A DNA stretch of 46,923 bases from DASWHR01 sp036398095 (GTDB lineage Bacteria; Actinomycetota; AC-67): contig DASWHR010000143.1 of NCBI GenBank assembly GCA_036398095.1, positions 1-46,923 of the forward strand, given 5' to 3'. The notes under the pieces were generated by a model. The model was given only the letters and a program-made list of their open reading frames with translations. It did not search any database and was not told where the DNA came from. A program made the translations under genes and the position numbers. Position 1 is the stretch's first letter; each line of letters opens with the position of its first letter. Below, one piece after another: positions 9,277 through 17,934 of the stretch.

Positions 9277-11060
9277 AGCGGCTTGTAGCGCTCCTGCTGC
9301 TGGCCGCAGCGGCTGCCCAGCCTGCGCGAGCCGTGGAGGTGGTGCCCGCCAACGACGCGTTCGAAAACGCCTCCTCGATCGAGTCGCTTCCCTTCACCGC
9401 GGTCCGGGATGTCTTGCTTGCGACGCAGGAGATCGGCGAACCTCTCTGCTCGGCTAACGGTCATACAACCTGGTACTCGTACACGCCGGCCGTTCCCACG
9501 TCGGTTCGGATCGAGGCATCCGCTGGATGGGCCGGTGTCTATCGCGGCACGTCCGTGGACGAACTCAACCAGATCGGCTGTACGTACGCGTACTATCCGA
9601 TCGATATCGAACTTGCAGCCGGCAAGACGTACATGATCCAGCTTGACGCTGCGACCAGTGGGACGGCAGATCTGTCGATCCGAGAGCTGGGAGCGATCAG
9701 CGGTCTGGTGCGAGGGCCCGATGGCGGTCCCGCGGGCGGCCTCTGCGTTCAAGCCTATGCCGGCGACGATCTCGGTGTGGCCACCGTCGCCACGACACAA
9801 TCCGACGGGACCTTCGAGCTGGCCGATCTCGAACCCGGTGCGTACGACGTATGGATCGGCTGTGATCAGGGGCCGTTTGGTTCGCTGTGGTACGGCGGCG
9901 CCCTCGAGCGCGCCGCCGCCACGCCGGTGATTGTTTCTGGAGGTGCGACGACATCCGGCATCGATACGACGCTTCCGGCGCCAACGGCAATTACCGGGAC
10001 CGTGCGAACGCTCGAAGGCGAGTCCGCGGTCGGATGCGCCGTTGCCTACCGGACGGACGGGACGGCCTCATTCCGCGCGACCCTGCTCGACGCCGGCTAC
10101 CGGATCTATGTGACGCCGGGGACGTACAAGGTCGCGTTCGAGGCGTGCTATAGCGCATTCATGGTCGATGAATGGTACGACGACGCCTCGACGTTCGACG
10201 ACGCGACGCCCGTCACCGTCGACGCCGGTCAGGTCGCCTCCGGCATCGACGCGGAAGTCGTGGGATTCCGGTACGCGCCGAACGATTACCGCCAGGCTGC
10301 CGAACCGATCGGGGTCTTTCCGTATCGGACGCATAGCTTCGCACCGCTCGCCGACCGGTTCGACAACGACCCCGCGCAGTGCGAAGGGAACCAGAGCCGT
10401 CTCAGCGTGTGGTATCGCTACACGCCGGCCGAAACCACCACGGTCGTCGCCGCGATCGATACCGACGAGTTCTACGACCTCTCACTGCTCGACGTCTACG
10501 TCATGGATGGTGGATCGCTCGTAAAGGTTTCCTGCTCGAACGAAGCGTACGGCATCGACCGGCTCGCGTTCGTCGCTGAAGCCGGCCGGACGTACTACAT
10601 CCAGCATGGGGCGTCATCGTATTTCAGGGGCGTCGTGCCGCTGGTGTTTGACGAGACGACGGATCCGACGAGTCATACGGTCGAGCCGATGATTCCCTGC
10701 GGCATCGCATGCTTTCCCCTCGCAGGGTGGTACGCATGCACGCCGGGTTTGGTTCCCGGCATGTACCGCGACGTGCCGGTCGAAGTCCCGGCGCTTGCGG
10801 CGGGTGCGGTTCCGGCGGACATGGCGGTTCACGTGTCGTCCTCCGGCGAGGTGGATGCGATGCTGTGCCGTGACGACGGCGAGATGATGCCCGCCGTGGC
10901 ACACGGGTGGGCGGTGTCTTCCAGCGACTGCGACATCATTGGATGCGATGAGACGTTCGCGGTTCCCGTGGTGCCAGGTGAACGCTACGTTGTGCGGGTC
11001 TTCAACGTCGCGTCGGTGGGCCCGGCCGACGTGACTATCTCGTACCGGCGCGATCGGTAA
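9273..11060 (+). CDS. Secreted protein with carboxypeptidase-regulatory-like repeats (paralogue 2)
   Basis: The 595-aa product is a tandem paralogue of the upstream gene. Its signal peptide (about 1-22, ending ARA) is followed by PANDAFENAS, matching PPNDNFADAT in the neighbour. Both share the segments PLCS and GAI[ST]G. Two regulatory-like domains with the GC...WY...GID pattern follow, then a beta-rich C-terminus ending in a shared Y[VI]RVFN motif. The GTG start overlaps the previous stop (GTGA). The two proteins probably form a pair at the cell surface. The pair looks like a tandem duplication followed by divergence, but no nucleotide-level identity is evident by eye. Confidence 0.75.
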   Translation: MKRLVALLLLAAAAAQPARAVEVVPANDAFENASSIESLPFTAVRDVLLATQEIGEPLCSANGHTTWYSYTPAVPTSVRIEASAGWAGVYRGTSVDELNQIGCTYAYYPIDIELAAGKTYMIQLDAATSGTADLSIRELGAISGLVRGPDGGPAGGLCVQAYAGDDLGVATVATTQSDGTFELADLEPGAYDVWIGCDQGPFGSLWYGGALERAAATPVIVSGGATTSGIDTTLPAPTAITGTVRTLEGESAVGCAVAYRTDGTASFRATLLDAGYRIYVTPGTYKVAFEACYSAFMVDEWYDDASTFDDATPVTVDAGQVASGIDAEVVGFRYAPNDYRQAAEPIGVFPYRTHSFAPLADRFDNDPAQCEGNQSRLSVWYRYTPAETTTVVAAIDTDEFYDLSLLDVYVMDGGSLVKVSCSNEAYGIDRLAFVAEAGRTYYIQHGASSYFRGVVPLVFDETTDPTSHTVEPMIPCGIACFPLAGWYACTPGLVPGMYRDVPVEVPALAAGAVPADMAVHVSSSGEVDAMLCRDDGEMMPAVAHGWAVSSSDCDIIGCDETFAVPVVPGERYVVRVFNVASVGPADVTISYRRDR

Positions 11061-11089
11061 CAGCGGGGCGCAACGCGGGCGGCGCCCCG

Positions 11090-11095
11090 TAAGAT
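11090..11095 (+). promoter_or_regulatory. -10-like element at folE
   Basis: TAAGAT ends 6 nt before the GTG at 11102, the spacing expected if transcription starts on the start codon. This supports 11102 over 11096 as the folE start. It would be the promoter for the folEPBK operon. Confidence 0.45.
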
Positions 11096-11101
11096 GTGGT
11101 C

Positions 11102-11650
11102 GTGGAACCTGTCGACATCGTTGCCGCGCTGCTTCGGGCGCTGGGTGAGGATCCTTCGCGTCCCGGCCTGGCCGACACGCCCGCGCGAGTCGCCGCGGCC
11201 TATGCCGAACTGCTCTCGGGCCGCGACATCGATCCGGCCTCGGTCTTGGAGGCGCTGCCGGGTGAGCACGGGACCGGGTTGATCGTGGCCAAGGACATCC
11301 GGCTGGCGTCGCTGTGCGAGCATCATCTGCTTCCGTTCGTGGGGACGGCGGCGGTTGCGTATCTGCCGGGCGAGGACGGGCGTATCTGCGGCATCTCGAA
11401 GTTGACGCGCTTGATCGACGTGCTGGGAAAACGGTTGCAGGTTCAGGAGCGCCTGGTGTCGCAGGCGGCCGACGCGGTCGAGAAGGCGCTCGCGCCGCGC
11501 GCGGTACTGGTCTACGCCGAAGCCGAGCATCTGTGCATGACGATGCGCGGCGCGCGCGCGGAAGGCGCTCGGATTGTCACGACCGAGGTCCGCGGGCTGT
11601 GGGCCGCCGACGCGGCCGCACGCGCCGAGATCCTCTCGCTCATCCGATGA
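11102..11650 (+). CDS. folE: GTP cyclohydrolase I
   Basis: The 182-aa enzyme converts GTP to 7,8-dihydroneopterin triphosphate, the first step of folate synthesis. The zinc ligands are visible at C72 and H75 within C-E-H-H, and at C145 in HLCMTMRG. Other family motifs are RPGLADTPARVA and GISKLTRLID. It is slightly shorter than E. coli FolE because the N-terminal helix region is reduced, which is common in Actinobacteria. A GTG six bases earlier (11096) is an alternative start. The stop overlaps the folP ATG (ATGA), so folE heads a tightly packed folate operon. Confidence 0.95.
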   Translation: MEPVDIVAALLRALGEDPSRPGLADTPARVAAAYAELLSGRDIDPASVLEALPGEHGTGLIVAKDIRLASLCEHHLLPFVGTAAVAYLPGEDGRICGISKLTRLIDVLGKRLQVQERLVSQAADAVEKALAPRAVLVYAEAEHLCMTMRGARAEGARIVTTEVRGLWAADAAARAEILSLIR

Positions 11651-12486
11651 ACGACCTGCGCCTGCCGCGCGGCGTGCTTGCGCTGTCGCAACGAACGCAC
11701 GTGATGGGGATCGTCAACGTCACGCCCGACTCGTTCAGCGACGGCGGCCTCTACCACGACGAGCGGGCCGCGATCGACCACGGGCTTCGGCTCGCCGACG
11801 AAGGCGCCGACGTGCTCGACATCGGCGGCGAATCGACGCGTCCCGGTGCCGAGCCGGTCGCCGAGGACGAAGAGATTCGCCGCACCGCGCCGGTCGTGGA
11901 GGCGCTCGCCGCCAAGACCGGACTGGCGGTCAGCATCGACACGACCAAGGCGGCCGTCGCGCGTGCCGCGCTGGACGCGGGCGCCCAGATCGTCAACGAC
12001 GTCGCCGCCGGGCGCGCCGACCCGGATCTTCTACCGCTGGTCGCGCAACGCGGCGCCGCCGTGGTGCTGATGCACATGCAGGGAACGCCACGCACCATGC
12101 AGCAGGACCCGTCCTACACCGACGTCGTGACCGATGTGCGCGATTTTCTGGCCGAGCGGGCCGCCGCCGCGCAGGCCGCCGGCATCGGCCGCGACATGAT
12201 CGTGATCGACCCCGGAATCGGGTTCGGAAAGACCACGGCCCACAACCTCGCGTTGCTGAACCGGCTGGACGCGATCTGCGCGCTCGGCCATCCCGTGCTG
12301 GTCGGCACCAGCCGCAAGTCGTTCATCGGCGCGGTGCTCGACGGCCTTCCCGCGACGGAACGGATAGAAGGGACGGCCGCGACCGTCGCGCTGGCGATCG
12401 CGCGCGGCTCCCGCTTCGTTCGCGTCCACGATGTAGGCGCTATGGTGAGAGTGGCGCGCATGTGCGATGCCGTCCTGAACGGATAG
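11647..12486 (+). CDS. folP: Dihydropteroate synthase
   Basis: The 279-aa enzyme joins 6-hydroxymethyl-dihydropterin diphosphate to p-aminobenzoate, and is the sulfonamide target. The TIM-barrel signatures are present: MGIVNVTPDSFSDGG near residue 18, DIGGESTRPGA near 58, the SIDT strand, and the late GTSRKSFIG pterin-binding segment. The length is normal. It overlaps folE by ATGA and is followed by folB after 7 nt. Confidence 0.96.
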   Translation: MNDLRLPRGVLALSQRTHVMGIVNVTPDSFSDGGLYHDERAAIDHGLRLADEGADVLDIGGESTRPGAEPVAEDEEIRRTAPVVEALAAKTGLAVSIDTTKAAVARAALDAGAQIVNDVAAGRADPDLLPLVAQRGAAVVLMHMQGTPRTMQQDPSYTDVVTDVRDFLAERAAAAQAAGIGRDMIVIDPGIGFGKTTAHNLALLNRLDAICALGHPVLVGTSRKSFIGAVLDGLPATERIEGTAATVALAIARGSRFVRVHDVGAMVRVARMCDAVLNG

Positions 12487-12493
12487 GGGAGCG

Positions 12494-12880
12494 ATGGAAG
12501 GCACGGATCTCATCGAGGTACGGGGACTCAAGCTTCAGGGACGGCACGGCGTCACGGACGAGGAGCGCGCAGACGCCCAGGCGATCGAGGTGTCGCTCGC
12601 CGTCCGCCTCGACACGCGCGAGGCCGCGACCTTCGACGATTTGAGCGCCACGCTCGACTACGCCGAAGCCGTCACGCAGGTCACCAAGATCGTTGAAGGC
12701 GAGTCGTTCCATCTGATCGAGACGCTCGCCGACCACATCGCTCGCCAGATCCTTTCCAGCAAGCGCGTGCTCGACGTGTGGGTGCGCGTCTCCAAACCCG
12801 ATGTCGCGCTTCCCGTGGACGAGGTCGCCGTCGAGATCTCCCGTTCGCGCGAGGACATCGACGGCGTCGATCGTCGGTAG
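12494..12880 (+). CDS. folB: Dihydroneopterin aldolase
   Basis: The 128-aa protein fits the small FolB family, which splits 7,8-dihydroneopterin into 6-hydroxymethyl-dihydropterin and glycolaldehyde. Visible markers are the opening I-E-V-R-G-L plus GRHGVTDEER, the LDYAEAV segment, SFHLIETLA with its catalytic-loop Glu, and the VSKP...A strand near the C-terminus. A GGGGAG site precedes the ATG. The stop abuts the folK GTG with no gap. Confidence 0.94.
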   Translation: MEGTDLIEVRGLKLQGRHGVTDEERADAQAIEVSLAVRLDTREAATFDDLSATLDYAEAVTQVTKIVEGESFHLIETLADHIARQILSSKRVLDVWVRVSKPDVALPVDEVAVEISRSREDIDGVDRR

Positions 12881-13372
12881 GTGCGCGCGTACCTGGGTCT
12901 GGGCGCCAACCTCGGCGATCCTGCTCGCACGCTCGCGTCGGTCCCGGCGGCGCTCAAGGGCCGCTCGATCACCGTCACGAACGCGTCGCGCGTGTTCGTG
13001 ACCAAGCCCGTCGGCGGTCCCGACGGACAGCCCGACTACCTGAATCAGGTCATCGAGATCACCACGATGTGCCCGCCGCGCGAAGTCTTCGACGCGTGCC
13101 GCGCGATCGAGTTCGCAAATGGGCGCGCCCGGGACCGCTCGGATGAAGTGCCGGACGGTCCGCGCACGCTCGACATGGACTTCCTGGCGATCGACGGGGG
13201 CGCGGTCGTGGAGGAGCGGGATCTGGTCGTGCCGCATCCGCGCCTGCACGAGCGCGCCTTCGTGCTCGTGCCGCTCGCCGAGATCGCACCCGACCTCGAG
13301 ATCCCCGGCCGCGGTACCGTGACCGCCCTGTTGGTCGCGCTGGGCGACAACTCGGGCGTCCACCCCGCGTGA
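12881..13372 (+). CDS. folK: 6-hydroxymethyl-7,8-dihydropterin pyrophosphokinase
   Basis: The 163-aa HPPK transfers diphosphate from ATP to 6-hydroxymethyl-dihydropterin. The opening AYLGLGANLGDP, the R-T-L-D-M-D-F-L metal/pterin motif and the PHPRLHERAFVLVPL segment are diagnostic. The GTG start directly follows the folB stop, so it is read as the last gene of folEPBK. No terminator is obvious right after it; the following ~190 nt contain two hairpins. Confidence 0.95.
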   Translation: MRAYLGLGANLGDPARTLASVPAALKGRSITVTNASRVFVTKPVGGPDGQPDYLNQVIEITTMCPPREVFDACRAIEFANGRARDRSDEVPDGPRTLDMDFLAIDGGAVVEERDLVVPHPRLHERAFVLVPLAEIAPDLEIPGRGTVTALLVALGDNSGVHPA

Positions 13373-13405
13373 CCGAGGTCGTTCACTTTGGCAGGTCCGC
13401 GATAT

Positions 13406-13451
13406 CAAGACGAAGAAGTCTTGCGTGCCCGGAAAGTCGTCAGTGACTTTC
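13406..13451 (+). other. Two adjacent hairpins in the folK-lipoprotein gap
   Basis: CAAGAC-GAAGAA-GTCTTG (13406-13423) and GAAAGTC-GTCAGT-GACTTTC (13432-13451) are perfect inverted repeats 8 nt apart. They lie downstream of folK and within the leader of the putative lipoprotein gene. They could terminate the folate operon or form a structured 5' leader; I match no known riboswitch. Confidence 0.4.
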
Positions 13452-13565
13452 TTGCCGGCGGTAACAGCTACGTGACTACCGGGATTTGACTGATCCGAGG
13501 GGACCCTTTCAGGGCCGGGAGCGTCGAATCGTGGCGACGTGTTCCGACCTAGGGAGGGAGGGCAT

Positions 13566-13904
13566 ATGAGTCCATGTCGAGGTGCGCCGCCCGGAGCGCG
13601 AATCGGGCTCTTCTTGCTCTTGGTCACGGTCCTGTTGGGAGCCTGCGGCGACAATCGCGCAGCCGCGCCAGCTGTGGACGATACCGGTGTCTCCTCTTGC
13701 CCGACTCCGTCTCCGGAGCCATCCCGGTCTGTTGGGAGCGTGACATACGGAACCCCGATCACTCCTGGCCCGGCGGAGCATGACACGGGCACTGTCAAGA
13801 CACCGTTCCAGTCAACGCCGAGGCCAGCCCTGAGCGAGATGGGTGGAAGTCCGCAGGAAGCAGATAATCGCCACCGAGAAGAAGCTCCACCGGAAAGTTG
13901 CTGA
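13566..13904 (+). CDS. Putative small lipoprotein
   Basis: The 112-aa product begins with a short basic N-terminus, a hydrophobic stretch and the lipobox L-G-A-C (Cys about residue 26), predicting lipid modification and attachment to the outer face of the membrane. The mature part is short, Pro/Ser/Thr-rich and of no recognised family. Its C-terminal ~40 residues look poorly coding and less GC-biased at third positions, so it may be frameshifted or degenerate. The ATG at 13566 follows GGGAGGGAGGG. It lies between folK and the DUF2520 gene and is not part of the usual folate/pantothenate order. Confidence 0.5.
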   Translation: MSPCRGAPPGARIGLFLLLVTVLLGACGDNRAAAPAVDDTGVSSCPTPSPEPSRSVGSVTYGTPITPGPAEHDTGTVKTPFQSTPRPALSEMGGSPQEADNRHREEAPPESC

Positions 13905-14042
13905 CGGCACGAAGGCGCGTAGAGCGACCTGGGGGATGGTCAAGGATAACGGCGTAGAGCGAACATGACGTGCGCGTCCAGCTTGCGCTATAGTGAATTC
14001 ACCGAACGGTACCTCGATGGCGGGGACCGGAACGGAGGGTTG

Positions 14043-14921
14043 ATGACGGAGTTCGCACGCCCCTCCCCAGGAGGGGCTTTTTCATCGCAGGCCGGCGCGT
14101 CCGAAGTTGCGATCGTCGGCGCCGGCCGGGTCGGCTGCTCGATCGGCCGGGCGCTCGCGGCCAAGGGCCACCGAATCGTGGCGGCGTCTACCGCATCGTC
14201 GGCATCGGCCGCGCGCGTGCGGCAGATGCTCGGTGACGTCCCCGTCACCACGCCCGAAGACGCCGCGCTTGCCGCCGACTTGATCGTGATCGCCGTTCCG
14301 GACGATGCGCTGGGCGACGTGGCCGTTGCGGTCGCGCGCGGCGCGCGGCCCGGCGCAACCGTCATCCACACCAGCGGCCTCCATGGACTCGACATTCTTG
14401 CGGCGTGCGGGCAGCGCATCGCTGCGATCCATCCCGCGCAGGCGATCCCCGCGCCTGGCACTCCGCTTGACGGCGTCTACTTCGGCGTCACCGCCGGCGA
14501 GGCGATGCGCGACCGGGCGCGCGAGTTCGTCGCCGAACTCGGCGGCATCGCCGTGGACGTACCCGAAGACCGGCGCGCGCTCTACCACGCTGCGTTGTGC
14601 ATGGCCTCGAACTTCGCGGTCTCGCTCGCCGGCGATGCGGCCGATCTGCTCCCCGACCCGGCCATTCTTGCCCCGCTGCTGCGCGGCACGGTGGGAAACA
14701 TCATTGCGCTGGGCGCTGACGCGTCGCTGACCGGGCCGGTCGTGCGCGGCGACGCGGGCACCGTCCGCGCGCACCTGGCGGCGCTGCCACCGCATCTGCT
14801 CGAGTCCTACGTCGCCAACGCGCGCCGGACGCTGGACCGCGCGGTGCAGTCCGGCCGGCTCGACGCGAACAAGGCCGCGGCCGTCGCTGCCGCGCTGCAA
14901 GAAGCGAGCGTTCCGCGATGA
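14043..14921 (+). CDS. DUF2520 / Rossmann-like NAD(P)-binding protein
   Basis: The 292-aa protein has an N-terminal Rossmann fold (IVGAGRVGCSIGRAL near residue 22) and a C-terminal helical DUF2520-type domain. The segments HTSGLHG, A-I-H-P-A-Q and YHAALCMASNF resemble the F420-oxidoreductase/6PGDH-like families. Members commonly lie next to panC in Actinobacteria; a role in pantothenate synthesis, such as ketopantoate reduction, has been suggested but not shown. The ATG at 14043 has GGAGGG upstream. A TATAGT element at 13990-13995 may be its promoter. The stop overlaps the panC ATG (ATGA). Confidence 0.85.
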   Translation: MTEFARPSPGGAFSSQAGASEVAIVGAGRVGCSIGRALAAKGHRIVAASTASSASAARVRQMLGDVPVTTPEDAALAADLIVIAVPDDALGDVAVAVARGARPGATVIHTSGLHGLDILAACGQRIAAIHPAQAIPAPGTPLDGVYFGVTAGEAMRDRAREFVAELGGIAVDVPEDRRALYHAALCMASNFAVSLAGDAADLLPDPAILAPLLRGTVGNIIALGADASLTGPVVRGDAGTVRAHLAALPPHLLESYVANARRTLDRAVQSGRLDANKAAAVAAALQEASVPR

Positions 14922-15787
14922 GGCTCGTCGAAACCAAGGCCGCGCTGCGCGCGCTGCTCGACGCCGACCGCCGCCAAGGCCAACGCGTCGGGTTCGTGCC
15001 CACAATGGGCTTCCTGCATGAAGGCCACGCCAGCCTGATCCGTGCGGCGCGCGCCGAGTGCGACGTCGTTGTGGTCAGCATCTTCGTCAACCCGCTGCAG
15101 TTCGGCGCGACCGAAGACTTGAGCGCCTACCCGCGCGACCTCGACCGGGACCTGGCGATCTGCAAAGCCGAGGGCGCCGATTACGTGCTGCACCCGAGCG
15201 TGGAGGAGATGTACGGCAACGGATCGCCGCTTCGCGTGACCGTCGGCCCGATCGGCGAGGTGCTCTGCGGCGCCAACCGGCCCGGCCACTTCGACGGCGT
15301 CGCAACCGTCGTCGCCAAGCTGCTGAACATCGCCGGCCCCTGCCGCGCCTACTTCGGAGAGAAGGATGCGCAGCAACTGGTCGTCATCCGCCGCCTCGCC
15401 GAAACCTTCGACTTCCCCGTCGAGGTCGTCGGGTGCCCGACCGTGCGCGAGCCCGACGGCGTGGCGATGTCGTCGCGCAACAGCTATCTGAACGATGACG
15501 AACGCAGGGCCGCGGTGGTCTTGTCCCGCGCCCTGTTCGAAGCGCGCGACGCGATCGAAGAGCAAGGCGAGCGGGACGGCGCGAAAGTTGCCCGGATGAT
15601 CGGCGAGCGCATATCGTCCGAGCCGCTCGCGACGCTGGACTACGCGGCATGCGTGAATCCCCGCACGCTCGAAGACATGCAACAGATCGACGGCACCGTC
15701 CTTTTGGCGGCGGCCGCTCGGACCGGGAAGGCACGACTGATCGACAACACGACGGCGACCGCTCGCGCGGCGCCGAGCGGAGGGTGA
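14918..15787 (+). CDS. panC: Pantothenate synthetase
   Basis: The 289-aa enzyme condenses pantoate and beta-alanine with ATP. The motifs VGFVPTMGFLHEGHASLI (HIGH-like), VSIFVNPLQF, NRPGHFDGVATVV, YFGEKDAQQL and SSRNSYL are all intact. The length is normal. Translation is probably coupled to the DUF2520 gene through the ATGA overlap. panD follows 4 nt later, placing both pantothenate-branch enzymes in one transcript. Confidence 0.97.
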   Translation: MRLVETKAALRALLDADRRQGQRVGFVPTMGFLHEGHASLIRAARAECDVVVVSIFVNPLQFGATEDLSAYPRDLDRDLAICKAEGADYVLHPSVEEMYGNGSPLRVTVGPIGEVLCGANRPGHFDGVATVVAKLLNIAGPCRAYFGEKDAQQLVVIRRLAETFDFPVEVVGCPTVREPDGVAMSSRNSYLNDDERRAAVVLSRALFEARDAIEEQGERDGAKVARMIGERISSEPLATLDYAACVNPRTLEDMQQIDGTVLLAAAARTGKARLIDNTTATARAAPSGG

Positions 15788-15791
15788 GGGC

Positions 15792-16196
15792 ATGTTCCGA
15801 ACAATGTTGAAGTCCAAGATCCACCGGGCCACCGTCACCGAGGCCGACGTGAACTACGTCGGATCCATCACGGTCGACGAAGATCTGATGAAGGCCGCCG
15901 ACATGATCGAATACGAGCGCGTTCAAGTCGTGGACGTCGCCAACGGCGCGCGCCTGGAGACCTATGTGATTCCCGGCCCCGCCGGATCGGGCGTGGTGTG
16001 CCTGAACGGCGCCGCCGCGCGCCTGGTCACGCCCGGCGACAAGGTCATCGTCATGAGCTACGCGATGCTCGCCGACGAAGAGGCCCGCGCGATGAAGCCG
16101 ACCGTTGTCTTCGTGGACGAGGCGAACCGGATCACGCACATGGGCACCTCGGTGACCGAACTCGGCCTCGATATCTCGGCGTTTGATCTCGCCTAA
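15792..16196 (+). CDS. panD: Aspartate 1-decarboxylase (pyruvoyl proenzyme)
   Basis: The 134-aa proenzyme makes beta-alanine from aspartate. The self-cleavage site Y22-V-G24|S25 is intact, so S25 would become the pyruvoyl group. K9 and the NGAAAR segment match the family. The start has GGAGGGTGAGGGC upstream, which includes the panC stop. nadC starts 4 nt after the stop, or overlaps it if an upstream TTG is used. Confidence 0.96.
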   Translation: MFRTMLKSKIHRATVTEADVNYVGSITVDEDLMKAADMIEYERVQVVDVANGARLETYVIPGPAGSGVVCLNGAAARLVTPGDKVIVMSYAMLADEEARAMKPTVVFVDEANRITHMGTSVTELGLDISAFDLA

Positions 16197-16200
16197 AACC

Positions 16201-17025
16201 ATGAAACCCGACCCGGCCGTCGTCGAAGAGGCGGTTCGGCGCGCGCTTGCCGAAGACGTCGGCAGCGGCGACGTGACCACCGACTCGATCGTCGAGGTCC
16301 ACGGCGCCGGGATCGGCATCCTGGAAGCGCGCCAGGACTGCGTGATCGCCGGCGTGAACGCCGCACGCGAAACGTTCCGGCAGATCGGCGGCTGCGATCT
16401 CCCCGGCGATCTCGCCGACGGCGACCGGCTCAAAGATGGCGACCGCGTGCCGCTGGTGATCGGATCGCTGCGCTCGATCCTGACCGGCGAGCGCGTCGCG
16501 CTCAACTTCCTGCAGCGGCTGTCGGGCATCGCGACGCTCACGCGCCGCTTCGCCGACGCCGCGCCGAACACGCAGATCCGCGACACGCGCAAGACGACAC
16601 CCGGCATGCGCGCGCTCGAAAAGGCAGCGGTCGCCGTGGGCGGGGGCGTCAACCACCGATTCGGCTTGTACGACGCGATCCTGATCAAAGATAACCACAT
16701 CGCCGTCGCCGGCTCGGTTAAAGAAGCGATGGTGCGCGCGCGCCGCAGCGGCATGACCGTTCAGGTCGAATGCGACACGATCGGTCACGTGCGCGAGGCG
16801 CTTGCCGAAGGCGTCGAGGCGATCCTGCTCGACAACATGACGCCGGAGGAGATGCGCGAAGCCGTCGCGATCATCGACTGCGCCGCCTTCGTCGAAGCCT
16901 CCGGCGGCATCACGCTGGACACCGTCGCCGCCGTGGCCGCGACCGGCGTGGATGCGATCAGCGTCGGCGCGCTCACGCATTCCGCGCCGGCGATCGACCT
17001 GTCCCTCGACGTCCGCCCCGAGTAG
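16201..17025 (+). CDS. nadC: Nicotinate-nucleotide (quinolinate) pyrophosphorylase
   Basis: The 274-aa enzyme makes nicotinate mononucleotide from quinolinate and PRPP. Diagnostic segments are EDVGSGDVTTD, RVALNFLQRLSGIAT, RDTRKTTPGMR, AVGGGVNHRFGLYDAILIKDNH and EASGGI. The ATG at 16201 was preferred to the in-frame TTG at 16183, which would overlap panD; neither has a good ribosome site. nadA and nadB are not in the window. Confidence 0.94.
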   Translation: MKPDPAVVEEAVRRALAEDVGSGDVTTDSIVEVHGAGIGILEARQDCVIAGVNAARETFRQIGGCDLPGDLADGDRLKDGDRVPLVIGSLRSILTGERVALNFLQRLSGIATLTRRFADAAPNTQIRDTRKTTPGMRALEKAAVAVGGGVNHRFGLYDAILIKDNHIAVAGSVKEAMVRARRSGMTVQVECDTIGHVREALAEGVEAILLDNMTPEEMREAVAIIDCAAFVEASGGITLDTVAAVAATGVDAISVGALTHSAPAIDLSLDVRPE

Positions 17026-17036
17026 GAGAGACGATC

Positions 17037-17816
17037 ATGCTGCTGGCCGTGGACGTCGGAAACACGCAAACCGTGATCGGCGTGTTCGAACGCGACCGCC
17101 TGGAGCGCCACTGGCGCGTGTCCTCGCAAGCCGATCGCACGCCCGACGAACTTGCGCTCATCTTCCAAGGGCTGCTGGCGCAATCGGGTCTGTCGTTCAC
17201 CAAGCAGATCACCGGTGTCGTGATCTCCAGCGTCGTGCCGCGCATGACGCAGGCCATGCGCGAGATGACCGAACGCTACTTCCGCTTCCCGCCGGTCGTC
17301 GTCGGCCCGGGCATCAAGACAGGCCTGGCGATCCTGACCGACAACCCGAAAGAGGTCGGCGCCGACCGTGTCGTCAACGCCGTCGCCGCCCACGAGCTGT
17401 TCGGCGGCGCCTGCATCGTCATCGACTTCGGAACCGCGACGACCGTGGATGCCGTCAGCGCAAAAGGCGAGTATCTGGGCGGCGCGATCGCGCCGGGCGT
17501 CGAGATCTCGACCAACGCGCTGGTGTCCATGGGCGCGCAGCTCAAGCGCGTCGAGTTCACGCCGCCCAAGCATGTCGCCGGCAAGTCCACCGACGAAGCG
17601 ATCCGAAGCGGCGTGATCTACGGATTCGCCGGCCAGGTGGACGCGATCGTCGAGCGCATGCGCGAAGAGTTGGGCGGCGAACCCACCGTCGTCGCGACCG
17701 GCGGCCTGGCCCCCGTGATCACGCCCCACATGCGCGTCCCCACCAAGAACGAGCCCTGGCTCACGTTGATCGGCCTGCGTCTCGTCTTCGACCGCAACGC
17801 CGCCGGCGGCGACTAG
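17037..17816 (+). CDS. coaX: Type III pantothenate kinase
   Basis: The 259-aa ASKHA-fold enzyme phosphorylates pantothenate as the first CoA step. Visible are the phosphate-1 loop LLAVDVGNTQTVIGVF at the N-terminus, the GADRVVNAVAA segment, the DFGTATT motif, GGAIAPGV and the C-terminal TGGLA. The ATG has TAGGAGAG upstream, just after the nadC stop. With panC and panD it gives the pathway from aspartate and pantoate to phosphopantothenate. Confidence 0.96.
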   Translation: MLLAVDVGNTQTVIGVFERDRLERHWRVSSQADRTPDELALIFQGLLAQSGLSFTKQITGVVISSVVPRMTQAMREMTERYFRFPPVVVGPGIKTGLAILTDNPKEVGADRVVNAVAAHELFGGACIVIDFGTATTVDAVSAKGEYLGGAIAPGVEISTNALVSMGAQLKRVEFTPPKHVAGKSTDEAIRSGVIYGFAGQVDAIVERMREELGGEPTVVATGGLAPVITPHMRVPTKNEPWLTLIGLRLVFDRNAAGGD

Positions 17817-17934
17817 GCCTGCAGGGCAATAGCGGCGAACTTCGCGAAGGAGCGGGGTTCAGTACCAAAGGCAGGCGCGCATCGTTGTTTCATGCGAACC
17901 CGCCAACCCCACCAATCTCAAGGGAGAGTTTCGC

